Part shown: positions 35,808-44,971 of the stretch, piece by piece
Layout of the letters: each line of letters begins with the position of its first letter
Numbering within the stretch: the stretch's first letter is position 1
Assembly: GCA_021604105.1 (NCBI GenBank)
Contig: BQIW01000004.1
Coordinates: 35,257-99,256, forward strand
Source of the DNA: Nitrospirales bacterium
Lineage (GTDB): Bacteria; Nitrospirota; Nitrospiria; Nitrospirales; UBA8639
Reading direction: 5' to 3'
DNA length: 64,000 bases
The notes under the pieces: model-generated
Told to the model about the DNA's origin: nothing
Database searches by the model: none
What the model saw: only the letters and a program-made list of their open reading frames with translations
Position numbers and translations under genes: made by a program

Positions 35808-37015
35808 CAGAAAGGATAGTTGAGGCCGGCAAATACCGCTCCACCTTCCCTACTGTACCCCCAATCCACCCGAGCCATGACGTTGGGACGAACAATGGCC
35901 CGGAATCCTACTCCAGGCGTAATTTCCCAATCATGAAATTGACGAAATTCAAAATCCTTATAGGTTCTCCCCATATCTACAAACGGCGTTAATTCACTTT
36001 CTATACTGACATTGAACATCTTCACTCCAAATAAATGTATACGTTCTTCCACATTAAATGCCACCATATGTTTATCAATAAACCGGTCTCTCCCATATCC
36101 TCTGAGGTTGTCTTCTCCTCCCAATGAACTTTGTTCGTAAAAGGGTATCCCATCGCCGAAACTTAATTGCAGCATCGCTCGTGCCACAAAAATATACCGT
36201 TTGGAGGGACTCGGAATCAGGTGCCTGAAATCAAATCCCGACCGAAAATACATCAGATCCTCTTCCTTCCCGGAATCAAAGTTTTGAGCCAATTCTCCAA
36301 AAGCTTCAACGCGGGTGCCTGCTGTCGGGGTATTGAGATTGTCTCTGGAATCATATTGAAACACCAGACGGTGGGCCAAGATCGTCGCACCTTTTATTCC
36401 CGGATCCCCCGGAAAACGATCCTTAGTATATGGCTCGTCATCTACGCCTCCCGGTTGAATTTCAACATCTCGAAACCTTTGATTAACCGATAATCGCGTC
36501 ACGTCATTCAAATGGATGCCAAAGTTCCAATGAATTTGAATTTCACGCCCCGTATAGTTTGTTTCATTACCTTTGGGAGTGGTTTGCCCTAAGCCATAAA
36601 ACCGCTTGGTCGCATTTTTGAAAAACTGCGCTCCCACATCCACAAAGAACAGCCCCTCGATAAACCCAGGGTCTTGGTATCGAAACTTCAGCTTTCGTTC
36701 AATTTCCTCGGTATACGAACCGACCGTCTCCATTTGCCTCCCGCCAGACCAATAATGAAAATAGTTCAAGGTTCCCCGGACACCTAAAAATGAATTGTGA
36801 ATCAGCATCGGGGCAAAGAGAGAGCGAAGGTTTCCTTCCGCATCTGAATTCAATGCTGGCGCAATCAGCCCAAAGTCCTGCCCATCATTTTTGGAAGTAG
36901 AAACCGCAGGAACCACAAAAAAAGAATTTTCGGCGAGAACCAGGGAAGAGGGAAGGATAACGCCGCCTAAGGCCAGGCACGACAATGCCAGAGCCAACAA
37001 ACGAAACGATATCAC
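35807..37015 (-). CDS. Omp85/surface-antigen-like outer-membrane beta-barrel without POTRA domains
   Basis: 402 residues from GTG, AAGGAG upstream. Signal peptide ~1-28 (ALSCLALGGVILPSSLVLA). The rest is a run of amphipathic strands with aromatic ends, closing with GLNYPF (terminal Phe). SSLGGEDNLRGYG matches the LRGY/VRGF element of the Omp85 barrel. POTRA repeats are missing, so it resembles the bacterial surface antigen (D15) barrel alone. Encoded 12 bases after mlaC, it is a candidate outer-membrane partner of this lipid-transport system. Confidence 0.82.
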   Translation of the reverse strand: MISFRLLALALSCLALGGVILPSSLVLAENSFFVVPAVSTSKNDGQDFGLIAPALNSDAEGNLRSLFAPMLIHNSFLGVRGTLNYFHYWSGGRQMETVGSYTEEIERKLKFRYQDPGFIEGLFFVDVGAQFFKNATKRFYGLGQTTPKGNETNYTGREIQIHWNFGIHLNDVTRLSVNQRFRDVEIQPGGVDDEPYTKDRFPGDPGIKGATILAHRLVFQYDSRDNLNTPTAGTRVEAFGELAQNFDSGKEEDLMYFRSGFDFRHLIPSPSKRYIFVARAMLQLSFGDGIPFYEQSSLGGEDNLRGYGRDRFIDKHMVAFNVEERIHLFGVKMFNVSIESELTPFVDMGRTYKDFEFRQFHDWEITPGVGFRAIVRPNVMARVDWGYSREGGAVFAGLNYPF

Positions 37016-37027
37016 AAAACCGACTCC

Positions 37028-37720
37028 TTAGGACGAAGTCCCCAGGTCGGCTTTTGAACGAAGTTTTTCGAGAAGAGCTTCAAACGATGAGGAGTTAATA
37101 ATCCGGGAAAATTGCCCACGGTAATTTTTCATCAAACTCACTCCATCAATCACCACGTCATACACCCGCCACTCTCCATTTTTTTGCAATAAACGATAGT
37201 CCAAGGGTATTTGGACTTTCGGAGACACCACTTTGGTCTGGACTTCAGCAAAATTTCCCTTTTCACGCTCTTTCAGGTACTCCACTTCCTCCCCTGAGTA
37301 CCCGTCTACATTGCCGACGTATGAATTTGCCAAAAACTGCTGGAATAAAGTCACAAATTCCTGTTGTTGCTCTGGACTTAACTTCTTCCACTGGGAAGCC
37401 AGGGTACGTTTGGCCATTTCGGCATAATCGAATCGCTTCCCGATGATTTCTTCAAGCATTGCACGCCGTTCCGTCTGTCTGGCAGGATCTTTCAAGTCTT
37501 GATCCCTTAGCACCACAAAAACCTGATCAACAGTTTCCTTGACTGCTCCCGTTGGAGTACCTTCTCCCCACGCTGCAGTCAGACACCCAAAAAAAACTAC
37601 TATCCAACCAAGAACTATTACTGCAACATTTCTTGAAGAATTTTTAAACTGCAGCAATCGAGGTTCACCGGCTCTCGTGTTCATCCGTAACTCTGGCTTC
37701 TTAGTCAATTCCGTTTGCAT
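37028..37720 (-). CDS. mlaC: MlaC/HpnM-type periplasmic lipid-binding protein
   Basis: 230 residues, GGAGG before the ATG. A hydrophobic signal lies at ~28-50 (VAVIVLGWIVVFFGCLTAAWG) after a long charged start. The MlaC/Ttg2D family marks are FDYAEMAKRTL, WKKLSPEQQQEFVTLFQQFL, YDVVIDGVSLMKNYRGQF. In other bacteria MlaC ferries phospholipid across the periplasm; the hopanoid-cluster variant is called HpnM, and this operon starts with shc and hpnG, so a hopanoid cargo is plausible. Confidence 0.92.
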   Translation of the reverse strand: MQTELTKKPELRMNTRAGEPRLLQFKNSSRNVAVIVLGWIVVFFGCLTAAWGEGTPTGAVKETVDQVFVVLRDQDLKDPARQTERRAMLEEIIGKRFDYAEMAKRTLASQWKKLSPEQQQEFVTLFQQFLANSYVGNVDGYSGEEVEYLKEREKGNFAEVQTKVVSPKVQIPLDYRLLQKNGEWRVYDVVIDGVSLMKNYRGQFSRIINSSSFEALLEKLRSKADLGTSS

Positions 37721-37752
37721 ATTTCCTCCACATCTATTTCACCAAACAAGCG

Positions 37753-38199
37753 TCACTCAACATTGCCATGGATAAATTGACTAATCACCTGCTCCAGGTC
37801 AATCCCAGATTCAGTGTCCACAATTGTCCCGCCAGTCTTTAATCGTTCTCCCGCCCCACCGGGAGATAATTCCATGAATTTTTCTCCGATGATGCCACGA
37901 GTCTTTATTGAAGCAATCGCATCGTCAAACACCGTGATCCCATCCTGGATCGCAAGGACCACTTGAGCCCGATCTTCTTTCAGTCCGATTTTTTTTACTC
38001 GGCCCACCTCTACTCCGGCAATTTCTACTGAAGCTCCGTTTTTTAACCCGGAAGTGGAAGAAAATTCCGCCTGAAGTTCATAATAATCTCCACCAACCAG
38101 CTCAAGCTTTCCCAGCTTGATAGCCAAATACCCAAGGCAGATGACCCCCACTACCACAAATAATCCGACGATAAGTTCAAGTTTTCCACGTTCCATCAT
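37753..38199 (-). CDS. mlaD: MlaD, MCE-domain lipid-transfer protein
   Basis: 148 residues. One N-terminal membrane helix (LIVGLFVVVGVICLGYLAIKLG) and one MCE domain (YYELQAEFSSTSGLKNGA, VEIAGVEVGRVKKIGL, IKTRGIIGEKFMELSPGG). As in E. coli MlaD it should form a hexameric channel on the periplasmic side of the MlaE/MlaF transporter. Separated from mlaF by ~120 bases and from mlaC by 32. Confidence 0.94.
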   Translation of the reverse strand: MMERGKLELIVGLFVVVGVICLGYLAIKLGKLELVGGDYYELQAEFSSTSGLKNGASVEIAGVEVGRVKKIGLKEDRAQVVLAIQDGITVFDDAIASIKTRGIIGEKFMELSPGGAGERLKTGGTIVDTESGIDLEQVISQFIHGNVE

Positions 38200-38320
38200 A
38201 AAAATTAAGATAGGTTAATTGGTGCTTTATTGGGAAAAGGCTCGGGAAGGATGACTCTTATTGCTCCGCGTCATACACTTATCCATTTCATTCCTTAACC
38301 CCCTCTCAGGAGCCACGAGT

Positions 38321-39088
38321 TCAGGCCTGAGCGAGGTGAATGCCATTATTGACCGAAATAAACTCACGAACCACAGGATTGGAAGTCTGTTGAAATTCAT
38401 CCGAAGGACTCATAGCAATAATCTGCCCATTCTTTAACATAGCAACCCAATCAGAGATAGGGAAGATCTCTGGAATTTCATGACTCACCATAACACCCGT
38501 AAACCCAAAGGTTTTATGCATGGCCAATATGAGATCATGAATGGCATGGGCCATCAAGGGATCCAACCCCGTTGTTGGTTCATCAAACAAAATAATTTCC
38601 GGCCCCATTACCAGTGCCCTGGCCAATCCTGCACGTTTCTTCATTCCTCCGCTCAGTTCCGCAGGAAATTTATGACCCATCTTGTCCAACCCTACCCTTT
38701 CCAGCATCTCTGGCACCCATCGACAAATTTCCTGTTCAGCCATTATGCGTTTTTCTCTCAAGGGGAAGGCGACATTTTCAAATACATTCATGGAATCAAA
38801 CAAGGCAGCTGATTGAAACAACATAGCAAATTTTTTGCGTATGTCATTCAATTCCTGTTCATTAATTTGCGTAAGGTCCGTCCCATCAATAATGACCCTA
38901 CCTCGATCCGGCCGAATCAATCCAATGATGTGCTTAAGCATCACACTTTTGCCCTCACCGCTCGGACCGATAATCGTCGTAATTTTACCTTTAGGAATAT
39001 CGAGAGTGACCCCTTTGAGCACAGCCTGTCCTCCTAAGGTCTTTTCCACCCCGTCCAGCTTTATGACCATCGGCAGACTCGTAGACAT
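38321..39088 (-). CDS. mlaF: MlaF, ABC transporter ATPase
   Basis: 255 residues from the ATG at 39088 (the frame opens earlier at a GTG at 39130, overlapping mlaE). Walker A GPSGEGKSVMLKH, signature LSGGMKKRAGLARAL, Walker B IILFDEPTTGLDP and switch His (VMVSHE) are all present. It powers the lipid transporter with MlaE in the inner membrane. Confidence 0.95.
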   Translation of the reverse strand: MSTSLPMVIKLDGVEKTLGGQAVLKGVTLDIPKGKITTIIGPSGEGKSVMLKHIIGLIRPDRGRVIIDGTDLTQINEQELNDIRKKFAMLFQSAALFDSMNVFENVAFPLREKRIMAEQEICRWVPEMLERVGLDKMGHKFPAELSGGMKKRAGLARALVMGPEIILFDEPTTGLDPLMAHAIHDLILAMHKTFGFTGVMVSHEIPEIFPISDWVAMLKNGQIIAMSPSDEFQQTSNPVVREFISVNNGIHLAQA

Positions 39089-39096
39089 ACGAAACG

Positions 39097-39864
39097 TTAC
39101 ATAAGAACCGAGGTTAAAAAATAGTCCCACACCAAAATGAGAACTGCGGCTAAAACCACAGATTCAGTCGTAGCTTTACCTAAACCCTCGGCACTCATTC
39201 TCGTGTAATACCCTTTATAGCAGCAGACCCAGCTGATAATCAGGCCAAAACTAACCGACTTTAAAATCCCCCCATAGACATCTTTCCATTCCACCGCAGA
39301 TTCGATTGAACTCCAATAGGATCCCCCGCTGACTCCGAGCAACTTGACGCCGACCAGATACCCTCCCCAAATTCCCACCACGTCAAACATAGCCACCAAC
39401 AAGGGAACCGAAAGTAGCGACGCAACAACCTTGGGGGTAATCAAATACTGCAATGAATTGATCGCCATGGTCTCCAATGCGTCAATTTGCTCGGTAATTC
39501 GCATAATACCGATTTCTGCAGTCATGGCCGATCCCGCGCGGGCCGTCACCATCAATGACGCTAATACCGGACCTAGCTCCCGGATCATGCTAATCGCCAC
39601 GGCAGACCCTAGCAACCCTTCAGACCCAAACTTCCTCAGGGAATAGTACCCCTGAAGAGCCAACACCATCCCGGTAAATAACGCCGTTAGAATCACCACA
39701 AAAGACGACTTGAAACCCACAAAATGCATTTGCTTGATAATTTGGGCGATTCTCACGGGCGGTCTGAACAACCATCCAAATGTCCGTATCAAGAACACAA
39801 ACATGGCCCCCATTTCTTCTATCAAGAATAGAGTCCGTTTCCCAATGTGTTGCAAAAATATCAT
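39097..39864 (-). CDS. mlaE: MlaE, lipid ABC transporter permease
   Basis: 255 residues with an N-terminal amphipathic helix and five or so membrane segments. Family marks: VLALQGYYSLRKFGSEGLLGSAVAISMIRELGPVL region, ARAGSAMTAEIGIMRITEQIDALE, and the DUF140 C-terminus (GLGKATTESVVLAAVLILVWDYFLT, read in parts). The ATG overlaps the hpnG stop by four bases, so hopanoid and Mla genes are translationally coupled. Confidence 0.95.
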   Translation of the reverse strand: MIFLQHIGKRTLFLIEEMGAMFVFLIRTFGWLFRPPVRIAQIIKQMHFVGFKSSFVVILTALFTGMVLALQGYYSLRKFGSEGLLGSAVAISMIRELGPVLASLMVTARAGSAMTAEIGIMRITEQIDALETMAINSLQYLITPKVVASLLSVPLLVAMFDVVGIWGGYLVGVKLLGVSGGSYWSSIESAVEWKDVYGGILKSVSFGLIISWVCCYKGYYTRMSAEGLGKATTESVVLAAVLILVWDYFLTSVLM

Positions 39865-40664
39865 GGAATTTCCACACCAGGTTTATGGGTGGCCATCGAG
39901 AGAGTGTGCGCAGAAACAATGGGGAAAAATTTTTCAAAAAAAATAGAAAGTTGGATTCCGGCCTGCCTCGAATTTCGATACAAACGAAAAAACCCCTTCC
40001 AAACTCGAGGTGAGGATAACACCTGTCCTACACCTCCAGCCCACCCAAATGGCTTGAGAAACTTATTAAAGTCTACCGGCAAATCATCGTTAATACCATC
40101 AGAAATCGCACGAACAATCAGAAAAGGGAACCCGTACTGCTTCGCCACTTCCCCAATGGCTCCACTTTCCATATCTACAGCCATCGCTCCGGTCTGTTCC
40201 CCCAACATACGTTTTTGTGAAGCCAGTGTCAGCACTCGATCCGTCGTCACAAACCGGCCACCTTGAAGAAGGCAACTATCCCCCAATGAGACACTTAATG
40301 CCGCCTTGACCCACTCAGGATGGCACACAATTCGCTGGAGGGCAGAAACAGACAACATCTCAGTAGACTTTCCCGACAGAACCTCTTGACCGATCACCAA
40401 GGATCCAATTGGGGAAGAATTGAGAGCACCGGCAAAACCAGTAGAAATGACGACATCCCATGCTTCGCTCTCTAAAATTTGCCGGGTAACGGTTCCGGCT
40501 TTGTCTGGACCTATTCCCGTCTTCACTAACAAGACATGGGGTGAAGGGCCCTGACTCTCTAGTCCGGCATAGCCTGGGCAATCGGCAGACCGCGCACGGG
40601 GAATAACCCGGCCAACAGCGTTAAATTCTACACTGGTTGCAGTCAGTATGACGATTCTGGTCAG
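39861..40664 (-). CDS. hpnG: Hopanoid-associated nucleosidase/phosphorylase HpnG, probable CTG start
   Basis: The conserved N-terminus (RIVILTATSVEFNAVGRVIP) lies upstream of the first ATG/GTG/TTG codon in frame (a TTG at 40532). The frame reaches a TAA just above 40664, and between them no usual start exists. AGGAG sits six bases before a CTG at 40664-40662, giving 267 residues. HpnG removes adenine from adenosylhopane to give ribosylhopane. Visible are TGIGPDKAG, AVDMESGAIGEVA and RAISDGIN, all of the PNP/MTA-nucleosidase family. It lies 57 bases after shc and overlaps mlaE by four. Confidence 0.85.
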   Translation of the reverse strand: MTRIVILTATSVEFNAVGRVIPRARSADCPGYAGLESQGPSPHVLLVKTGIGPDKAGTVTRQILESEAWDVVISTGFAGALNSSPIGSLVIGQEVLSGKSTEMLSVSALQRIVCHPEWVKAALSVSLGDSCLLQGGRFVTTDRVLTLASQKRMLGEQTGAMAVDMESGAIGEVAKQYGFPFLIVRAISDGINDDLPVDFNKFLKPFGWAGGVGQVLSSPRVWKGFFRLYRNSRQAGIQLSIFFEKFFPIVSAHTLSMATHKPGVEIP

Positions 40665-40675
40665 AGGAGGCTCCT
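40662..40675 (-). promoter_or_regulatory. Ribosome site and CTG start of hpnG
   Basis: On the minus strand AGGAG (40675-40671), spacer CCTCCT, then CTG (40664-40662). Spacing is ideal for initiation at CTG. The ATG at 40680 is out of frame and soon stops. Confidence 0.55.
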
Positions 40676-40721
40676 GCCATTACTGGGGAATGGGAAATAT
40701 GCAAAAGGTGAAGGTGAGCGT

Positions 40722-42902
40722 TCAGGATCGAAATTTCACAAGCTTGCTCTGGCGTCTGGCCACTTGTGCCGCCTTTCGTAATTGATCGGCCCTTGCTTCC
40801 CCGGTCATTTTTACATTCCGGTACATACCCAGAGCCCAGATGGGGAAATACTTAAAATATCCATGATACCGTAAATAAAAAACCCTGGGAAATCCTGTAC
40901 CCGTATGAAACGGCTCCTCCCAAACACCATTCTCACGTTGATGACGAATGAGCCAATTAACTCCCCGAACAACGCTGATGGAGTCCGATTCTCCAGCTTG
41001 AAGGAGCGCCATGAGCGCCCATGCCGTTTGAGATGCCGAACTTTCTCCTCGCCCTGCCTTTTCTACTTCAGCATAGGAATCACACGATTCCCCCCAGCCC
41101 CCATCAGAGTTCTGAACGGACTCTAGCCATATGACGGCCTTCTGGATCCATGGCACCGTCATATCAAGGCCTATTGCACGAAGGCCTGAAAGGACACACC
41201 ATGTCCCATAAATATAATTGACCCCCCATCGGCCATACCAACTTCCGTTTGGCTCTTGCTCCTTGCGTAGGAACTCAATGGCGGGGTTCACGGCAGGGTG
41301 AGACTGGTCATATCCTAACGTCCCCAACATTTCCAAACATCGACCGGTTAAATCGGCTGTACTGGGATCCAGGAGAGCCTGATGATCTGCAAAGGGAATC
41401 TTATTAAAAATTAGTTTATTGTTATCCTTATCATATGCCCCCCAACCACCATCGGACCCCTGCAACGCCAAAGCCCATCGAAACCCTCGTTGAAGTCCCT
41501 CGTCGGTACCGAACAACTCGGCAGGGTTGATCTTGGCTAACCCCGTCACCACAGCCGCGGTATCATCAACATCAGGATACCATTCATTTTCAAATTGGAA
41601 CGCCCATCCACCAGACCGAGCTTTTGGAGCCGATATAGCCCAATCTCCCACTTTTTGACACTGACGGGCCCGCAACCAGGCATCGGCTCGTTGCAATGAC
41701 GAATGGTCCAGCGCAAGGCCCCGTTCGATCAGCGCATTAATCGTTAATGCTGTATCCCATACAGGAGAATGACAAGGCTGTAAATGCAGCATAGTGGGCG
41801 CTGGGGTATTACCAGGATTTGAGTAAATTTCAAGTGCTTCTATTTCCCTCAACGCTTTTTGAACCAACGGATGATCCGTCGAGTATCCCAGGGCTCGAAG
41901 GGCAAAAATCGAATAGACCATTGCTGGGAAAATGGCACCCAATCCTCCTTCTCCATCCATATGTTCAATCATCCAAGACTGGAGACTACTCAAAGCCTTT
42001 TTCCGGAGAGCTTTTATGGGATAGGCCTCATATAAACGAAGCAGCCCATCGACCCACACAAAAAAATTCCGCCAGCTTACGAGTGTGGAATCCCGGTGCA
42101 ACGGTGGTACATGAGCATAGTCCACCTCATGACGAGGCTGAAGGAAAAGTTCATCAATTCCTTGTTCCTTGGAAATTGTGCACATAGGTCGATGGGCAAA
42201 AACTATTAAAAGCGGGATAATGACTGCGCGAGACCAATATGAAACAGCATATAAATTAAAATAGAACCATCGTGGGGCTAAGAATATTTCCGGAGGCATA
42301 CATGGTATCCCGCGCCAATCATATTGCCCGAATAATGCTAAGGTAATTTTGGTGAAAACATTGGCTTGGACGACCCCACCTTTGGCCAGAATTAAATTCC
42401 TGGCACGTTCCATTACAGGCTCCTCCAGAGAAACCCCGGACAGCTTAAGCGCAAAATAGGCTTTTACGGTTGCACTGATATCTGCAGGTCCTCCTGAAAA
42501 AATCGGCCAACCTCCATCCTCAAGCTGGGCATGAAGTAAATATCTCGTAGCTTTCCGCTCTCGTTCATGATCAACCACACCCAGGAAGTGACGAAGCATT
42601 ACATACTCAGAGGTAAGAGTCGTATCCGCTTCCAACTCCTCAACCCAATATCCCTGATCAGGGTCTTGGGTGTTCAGTAACCAGTCCTCCCCTTTTTGAA
42701 GAGCTGATTCCAGAGCACTCATATGGCCAAGATTGGCTGTTCGTTGGAGGATACGGTCTGGAGAAACCTCCGGATGAAGGTTATGGGAAACCAACTTTAG
42801 GGGCGGTGGCTTTGGCTTTACCCGATAGGATCTTAACTTTGGAGGCAGGTTCTCAAAGATATTCCCCGATAACCGAACTAAGAATTGCTTGAGCAACTTC
42901 AT
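40722..42902 (-). CDS. shc: Squalene-hopene cyclase
   Basis: 726 residues. The catalytic acid motif DxDD is DVDDTAAV, and QW repeats are frequent (QDPDQGYWVEE, GSDGGWGAYDKDN, QNSDGGWGESC, QRENGVWEEPF). It converts squalene to hopene/hopanol at the inner membrane. The N-terminus carries ~60 extra basic residues (KLRSYRVKPKPPPLKL) relative to shorter relatives. It heads the operon with hpnG, mlaEFDC, dxs, ispG and hpnH; squalene-forming genes hpnCDE are not in the window. Confidence 0.96.
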   Translation of the reverse strand: MKLLKQFLVRLSGNIFENLPPKLRSYRVKPKPPPLKLVSHNLHPEVSPDRILQRTANLGHMSALESALQKGEDWLLNTQDPDQGYWVEELEADTTLTSEYVMLRHFLGVVDHERERKATRYLLHAQLEDGGWPIFSGGPADISATVKAYFALKLSGVSLEEPVMERARNLILAKGGVVQANVFTKITLALFGQYDWRGIPCMPPEIFLAPRWFYFNLYAVSYWSRAVIIPLLIVFAHRPMCTISKEQGIDELFLQPRHEVDYAHVPPLHRDSTLVSWRNFFVWVDGLLRLYEAYPIKALRKKALSSLQSWMIEHMDGEGGLGAIFPAMVYSIFALRALGYSTDHPLVQKALREIEALEIYSNPGNTPAPTMLHLQPCHSPVWDTALTINALIERGLALDHSSLQRADAWLRARQCQKVGDWAISAPKARSGGWAFQFENEWYPDVDDTAAVVTGLAKINPAELFGTDEGLQRGFRWALALQGSDGGWGAYDKDNNKLIFNKIPFADHQALLDPSTADLTGRCLEMLGTLGYDQSHPAVNPAIEFLRKEQEPNGSWYGRWGVNYIYGTWCVLSGLRAIGLDMTVPWIQKAVIWLESVQNSDGGWGESCDSYAEVEKAGRGESSASQTAWALMALLQAGESDSISVVRGVNWLIRHQRENGVWEEPFHTGTGFPRVFYLRYHGYFKYFPIWALGMYRNVKMTGEARADQLRKAAQVARRQSKLVKFRS

Positions 42903-42998
42903 GCAGCTGTTCTTTCTGAGAGTTAACTTTTAATTATGCAATTTTGGGGGAGTGCTACCAAACAAAAGAGAGATTCAAATGAGAGATTCACAGGACGC

Positions 42999-43025
42999 AA
43001 AAAAGCCCTGGTTAAACAGGGCTTT
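42999..43025 (-). terminator. Rho-independent terminator of the nucleotide-sugar dehydrogenase gene
   Basis: Read on the minus strand: stem AAAGCCCTG / CAGGGCTTT (9 bp, 6-base loop) running into six T. It lies 82 bases past the stop and separates this gene from shc. Confidence 0.88.
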
Positions 43026-43106
43026 ATAACGAAATGCGGTCAGCCTGTCAAGCAAATACTTCTCCTCCGTGTTTTCCAGAGAATAAGATTTGGATTGAAA
43101 CGCTCC

Positions 43107-44414
43107 TTAGGTTGAAAGTAGAACAATACGATCACGGTGATGTTTCACCTGACGAGTTCCGTTCCTCGTATCAAATACCACGGGAGCGTGCTCAACAATC
43201 AACTGATAATCAAAAGAAGAGTGTGCGGTCAAAACCAGGGCACAGGCACTGCGCTTTAACAATTCAATATTTATTTGTTGAGACTTATACTCCTTTCCCT
43301 GAATATTAAGGGAAGGAGTAAAGGGATCAGAATATTGCAGAGCCGCACCTTCATGTTGCAAAAGTTCCATGACTTTTGTGGCAGGCGATTCACGCGGATC
43401 TTCAATGTCGGCTTTATAGGTTACTCCCAGGACTAGAATAGTTGAATCTTTTAAGCATTTCCCTCGTTGATTTAATACCCTCTGAAGTTTATTCATCACG
43501 AAATAGGGCATATTTTCGTTAATTTCTCCAGCTAGTTCAATGAACCTCGTATGAACATCATACTCTTTTGACTTCCACGCTAAATAATATGGATCCAGGG
43601 GAATGCAATGTCCACCCACTCCAGGGCCAGGATAAAATGGCATAAAACCAAAATTCTTCGTGGCGGCCGCATCAATCACTTCATATACATTGATGTTCAT
43701 TCGTTCACACAATAAAGTCAGCTCATTCACTAACGCAATGTTCACTGAGCGAAAAACATTTTCAAAGACCTTTGCCATTTCCGCTACCCGTGGAGAGCTG
43801 AGAGGAAAGATTTTCACAATGGATTGCTCATAAAATGTTTTGGCAACTTCTCCGCATGCCTTAGTGACACCACCAACCAATTTAAATGTGTTATGAGTTT
43901 TAAATTCAGGATTTCCAGGATCCACCCGCTCAGGCGAAAATGCAACGAACAGATCCTTTCCAACCGTCAAGCCCGTTGCCGTTAAGGCGGGCAAAATGAC
44001 TTCCTCGGTTGTTCCAGGATAGGTTGTACTTTCCAATACAACGAGCATATTCGGATGGGAGTACTCGGCAAGACGCCCAAGAACTTTCACAATGGCCGAG
44101 ATATCCGGCTCTTTATTTTTGGTCAGGGGAGTGGGCACACAAATGAGAATTACATCGCATTGCCGTAACACAGAGAAATCAGTTGTCGCCTCTAATTTTT
44201 TTTGCTCTACGACTTCTCGTAAATCAGCGTCCACTATATCCAATATATAATTACGCCCTTCATTCACCATTTCAACTTTGGCTCCCACTTCATCCACCCC
44301 GAACACCCGGTACCCGGCTTTCGCCTGAAGAACGGCTAATGGGAGCCCCACATAACCTAACCCAATCACTCCAACATTGGCTGACCGATTTTTAATTTTA
44401 TCCAGGATATCCAA
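43107..44414 (-). CDS. UDP-sugar 6-dehydrogenase (WecC/WbpA/TviB family)
   Basis: 435 residues from TTG, AGGAGGG upstream. N-terminal NAD site GVIGLGYVGLPLAVLQ; catalytic Cys in GPGVGGHCIPLDPYYLAWK; ESTTYPGTTEE and SPERVDPG are typical of UDP-N-acetyl-mannosamine/glucosamine dehydrogenases. It oxidises a nucleotide sugar to the uronic acid for surface polysaccharide. Exact substrate cannot be told from sequence. Followed by a strong terminator. Confidence 0.92.
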   Translation of the reverse strand: MDILDKIKNRSANVGVIGLGYVGLPLAVLQAKAGYRVFGVDEVGAKVEMVNEGRNYILDIVDADLREVVEQKKLEATTDFSVLRQCDVILICVPTPLTKNKEPDISAIVKVLGRLAEYSHPNMLVVLESTTYPGTTEEVILPALTATGLTVGKDLFVAFSPERVDPGNPEFKTHNTFKLVGGVTKACGEVAKTFYEQSIVKIFPLSSPRVAEMAKVFENVFRSVNIALVNELTLLCERMNINVYEVIDAAATKNFGFMPFYPGPGVGGHCIPLDPYYLAWKSKEYDVHTRFIELAGEINENMPYFVMNKLQRVLNQRGKCLKDSTILVLGVTYKADIEDPRESPATKVMELLQHEGAALQYSDPFTPSLNIQGKEYKSQQINIELLKRSACALVLTAHSSFDYQLIVEHAPVVFDTRNGTRQVKHHRDRIVLLST

Positions 44415-44524
44415 TTTTGCCCTCCTCTTGAGGCTACCTAAATTGATTCAGTTAAAGTTCGGGGACATCAACTTTTCTTGAGTTGGATCCCCGGTAAATA
44501 CATAGCGCTCTGACACAATTCAAA

Positions 44525-44971
44525 CTAGGAAGACACATCATTCGTCACATTCGTAATGACCTTTCCCTCATTAATGGTCCACACGTCGCAGGTGGCATCT
44601 CCATCAATGTTTCCAATGGCAACCGCCGTAAAGCCTAATGTACTCACAGAATCTAAATTCGGGTCGGTACATCCGGGAGGCAATGTTCCAAGATTGGCAT
44701 TACCGATTTTATAAAAATATCGTTGCGAAGACCCACTCATGCCAAACCCAATTGCATTAAAATCATCTATATACCCATTATTTTCCGCAAAATAGGCAAT
44801 TTCTGCGGTGTGGATGGCCACCAGATTGCTTTTGGCCTCCGTTTGCTTGGCTTTGGCCTGGTAACGCAAAAAATTTGGAATGGCTATGGTCGCTAAAATT
44901 CCAATAATGGCCACCACAATCATCAGCTCCGTTAAACTGAATCCCTTTTGCTCATTAAGTTGAGTCAGCAT
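44525..44971 (-). CDS. Type IV pilin-like protein (prepilin)
   Basis: 148 residues from the ATG at 44971, with GGAGG nine bases upstream; the frame opens 28 codons earlier. A short leader ends at Gly10, cleaved before Phe11 (EQKG/FSLTELMIVVAII), with Glu at +5 as the rule for type IVa pilins. The globular part has two Cys near the C-terminus (PPGCTD, ATCDVW), a typical disulfide loop. It may be the pilus subunit or a type II secretion pseudopilin; no assembly genes are nearby. Confidence 0.9.
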   Translation of the reverse strand: MLTQLNEQKGFSLTELMIVVAIIGILATIAIPNFLRYQAKAKQTEAKSNLVAIHTAEIAYFAENNGYIDDFNAIGFGMSGSSQRYFYKIGNANLGTLPPGCTDPNLDSVSTLGFTAVAIGNIDGDATCDVWTINEGKVITNVTNDVSS

